From the NCBI GenBank assembly GCA_003694905.1, contig RFJM01000383.1, positions 1-6,795 of the forward strand: 6,795 nucleotides of DNA, in the 5' to 3' direction. This document shows, piece after piece, positions 5,262 through 6,795 of this stretch (within the stretch, counting starts at the first letter, position 1; every line of letters begins with the position of its first letter). Below the pieces are notes generated by a model. That model did not search any database, was not told the DNA's origin, and was given only the letters and a program-made list of their open reading frames with translations. A program made the position numbers and the translations under genes. The DNA is from Caldilineae bacterium. Its GTDB lineage: Bacteria > Chloroflexota > Anaerolineae > J102.

Positions 5262-6296
5262 ATGACACGAATCGTTACCTTTGGCGAGATCATGTTGCGG
5301 CTCTCGCCACCGGGCCATCTGCGTTTCACCCAGGCCCGCAGCTTCGACGCCATCTACGGCGGCGGCGAGTCCAATGTGGCGGTCTCCCTGGCCCATTTCG
5401 GGCTGGAGACCGAGTATGTGACCCGGCTGCCGCAGAACGACATCGGCGACGCTTGCCTCAACTACCTGCGCCAGTTCGGTGTAGGTGTACGCCATGTGGT
5501 GCGCGGTGGCGGGCGCCTGGGAATCTATTTTCTGGAACACGGTGCCGTCAGCCGTGGCAGCAAAGTCATCTACGACCGGGCGAACTCTGCCCTGGCCACC
5601 ATCGAACCCGGCATGATCGACTGGGACGCAGTTTTCGCCGACGCAGACTGGTTCCACTGGACCGGCATCACACCCGCCATTTCCGAGGGGGCGGCAGCAA
5701 CCTGTCTGGAAGCGGTACAGGCGGCCAGGCGCCACGGCCTCACCATTTCCTGCGACCTGAACTATCGCAAGAAGCTGTGGAAGTGGGGCAAGGAGCCCGG
5801 CGAGGTGATGCAGGACCTGGTCCGCCACTGCGACATCGCCGTGGGGAACGAGGAAGACGCAGACAAGGTGTTCGGCATCAAAGCGCCGGATACCGATGTC
5901 ACCTCGGGCAAGCTGGATGCCAGCAAGTATGAATACGTATGTAAGGGCCTGGCCGAGCGCTTTCCCAATCTGCGTACCATCGCCATCACCCTGCGCGGCT
6001 CCCTTTCCGCCAGCCACAATACCTGGAGCGCCGTGCTGTGGCATGCTGACCGGCTTTATTTCGGCCCGCAATACGATATCACGCATATCGTAGACCGCGT
6101 GGGTGGCGGTGACAGCTTTGTGGCCGGGCTGATCTACGGTCTCCTCACCTACGGCGATGACAAACAGCAGGCGCTCAATTTTGCAGTGGCCGCCTCGGCG
6201 CTCAAGCACACCATCTTCGGCGACTTCAATCTGGTAAGCGTGGCCGAAGTGGAGAAGCTGATGGGCGGTGATGTCTCCGGCCGCGTGAGCCGCTAG
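5262..6296 (+). CDS. kdgK: 2-keto-3-deoxygluconate kinase (PfkB/ribokinase family)
   Basis: A 344-residue sugar kinase that phosphorylates 2-keto-3-deoxygluconate to KDPG with ATP in the cytoplasm. Features in order: MTRIVTFGEIMLRLSPPG at the start, the substrate-binding GGGESNVAVSLA (33-44), YDRANSA (104-110) with the arginine typical of KDG kinases, DLNYRKKLW (165-173), GNEEDADKVFG (195-205, the N-x-x-E motif for Mg-ATP), and the PfkB signature DRVGGGDSFVAGLIYGLL (278-295) with the catalytic base at Asp284. Gly replaces Ala in the usual GAGD anion hole, as is common in this subfamily. A segment near 207-235 makes it slightly longer than the E. coli enzyme. Start ATG 5262 has a strong GGAGG. 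The gene after it is KDPG aldolase, which uses its product directly and strongly supports the assignment over fructokinase or ribokinase. Confidence 0.92.
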   Translation: MTRIVTFGEIMLRLSPPGHLRFTQARSFDAIYGGGESNVAVSLAHFGLETEYVTRLPQNDIGDACLNYLRQFGVGVRHVVRGGGRLGIYFLEHGAVSRGSKVIYDRANSALATIEPGMIDWDAVFADADWFHWTGITPAISEGAAATCLEAVQAARRHGLTISCDLNYRKKLWKWGKEPGEVMQDLVRHCDIAVGNEEDADKVFGIKAPDTDVTSGKLDASKYEYVCKGLAERFPNLRTIAITLRGSLSASHNTWSAVLWHADRLYFGPQYDITHIVDRVGGGDSFVAGLIYGLLTYGDDKQQALNFAVAASALKHTIFGDFNLVSVAEVEKLMGGDVSGRVSR

Positions 6297-6298
6297 CT

Positions 6299-6305
6299 AA
6301 AGGAG
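6299..6305 (+). promoter_or_regulatory. Ribosome binding site for the KDPG aldolase gene
   Basis: AAAGGAG lies 6 nt upstream of ATG 6312, in the 15-nt gap after the kdgK stop. It is the best ribosome binding site in the operon. Confidence 0.65.
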
Positions 6306-6311
6306 CTCCTC

Positions 6312-6795
6312 ATGGCAAAGTTCTCCCGTCTAACGGTGCTCAATACGATGCTCGAAACCGGACTTGTGCCGGTGTTCTACCATCCCGATGTGGAAGTCGC
6401 GGCTCAGATCGTGCAGGCCTGCGCCGACGGTGGCGCGCGTTGCATCGAGTTCACCAATCGCGGTGATCAGGCCCATGTCGTGTTCGGCGAGTTGGTGCGT
6501 CGCTTCCTGGACGACGACCGTGTGATCTTGGGCGTGGGCTCGGTGATCGACCCGGTGACCGCGGGCCTGTATCTGCAACTGGGCGCCAACTTCGTAGTAG
6601 GGCCGGTGCTGAATCCCGAGATCGCGCGGCTCTGTAACCGGCGCAAGGTTGCCTATTCGCCCGGCTGCGGCAGCGTCAGCGAGATCTCGGCGGCCGAGGA
6701 ACTGGGGGTCGAAATCGTCAAAGTCTTCCCCGGCAGCCAGGTTGGGGGGCCGGGCTTCGTCAAGGCGGTGCGTGGCCCCATGCCCTGGACGCTGA
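6312..6795 (+). CDS. eda: KDPG / 2-keto-4-hydroxyglutarate aldolase, N-terminal part, cut by window edge
   Basis: The first 161 residues of a class I aldolase that cleaves 2-keto-3-deoxy-6-phosphogluconate to pyruvate and glyceraldehyde-3-phosphate; the family is usually about 210-225 residues, so roughly a quarter is missing. Visible active-site pieces are Glu46 and Arg50 in IEFTNRG, the GVGSVID strand (74-80), SPGCGSVSE (116-124) and the Schiff-base Lys137 in IVKVFPGSQVGGPGF. This is the FPGSQ variant of the family rather than the E. coli Eda type, in which the lysine lies in FKFFPAE. The missing C-terminus should carry the phosphate-binding GGV and serine-glycine segments. Start ATG 6312 is set by a strong Shine-Dalgarno 6 nt upstream. 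It is the fifth gene of the rightward unit and completes the route from KDG to central metabolism. The frame has no stop before the window end. Confidence 0.93.
   Translation, partial: MAKFSRLTVLNTMLETGLVPVFYHPDVEVAAQIVQACADGGARCIEFTNRGDQAHVVFGELVRRFLDDDRVILGVGSVIDPVTAGLYLQLGANFVVGPVLNPEIARLCNRRKVAYSPGCGSVSEISAAEELGVEIVKVFPGSQVGGPGFVKAVRGPMPWTL

Noticed and set aside
5193..6209. 338-codon open frame antisense to kdgK
   Set aside because: A shadow of a clear PfkB kinase with all its motifs; the antisense product looks like no known family.
6301..6310. Perfect 10-bp palindrome AGGAGCTCCT overlapping the aldolase ribosome binding site
   Set aside because: The 5-bp arms have no loop, so it cannot form an RNA hairpin in one transcript, and such a short palindrome is expected by chance.

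Overview
The window is GC-rich and densely coded, consistent with a heterotrophic bacterium. The gene set (GntR/FCD regulators, a GH88 hydrolase, a PfkB-type ketodeoxygluconokinase of the DRVGGGDSF subtype, a KDPG aldolase of the KVFPGSQVGGPGF subtype, and a solitary MtaA/CmuA-like methyltransferase) resembles carbohydrate-scavenging loci of Chloroflexota such as Anaerolineae and Caldilineae. That taxonomic guess rests on family resemblance only. No rRNA, tRNA, mobile element, CRISPR array or phage gene is visible.

The layout is two divergent transcription units read from one 134-bp AT-rich control region (2416-2549). Leftward (minus strand) run a GntR/FCD regulator (2415-1714), an MtaA/CmuA-type URO-D-fold protein whose start lies 2 nt after the regulator's stop (1711-599), and the N-terminal part of an enolase-superfamily (mandelate racemase/muconate lactonizing) enzyme that runs off the left edge (499-1). 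Rightward (plus strand) run a second, FadR-type GntR/FCD regulator (2550-3251), a GH88 unsaturated uronyl hydrolase (3286-4428), an SDR oxidoreductase (4432-5211), KDG kinase (5262-6296) and a KDPG aldolase cut by the right edge (6312-6795).

The rightward genes form an almost complete cytoplasmic route for unsaturated uronic acids released by polysaccharide lyases. GH88 frees the 4,5-unsaturated uronate, which rearranges to a 4-deoxy-5-keto-uronate. The SDR is the likely ketone reductase giving 2-keto-3-deoxygluconate (KDG), KdgK phosphorylates KDG to KDPG, and the aldolase gives pyruvate and glyceraldehyde-3-phosphate. An isomerase (KduI/DhuI type), a transporter and a polysaccharide lyase are not in the window. 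The leftward enolase-superfamily enzyme could be a sugar-acid dehydratase feeding the same pool, but its catalytic residues lie beyond the edge.

The most notable non-coding signal is an imperfect 15-bp direct repeat (13 of 15 identical, 24-bp period) in the divergent control region. One copy covers the -35 and the other the -10 of a recognisable plus-strand promoter, as expected for operators of one of the two flanking regulators. The most unusual gene is the MtaA/CmuA-like protein. Its zinc ligands are intact, but no corrinoid-protein partner is nearby and it sits next to an enolase-superfamily enzyme rather than methanol or chloromethane genes.
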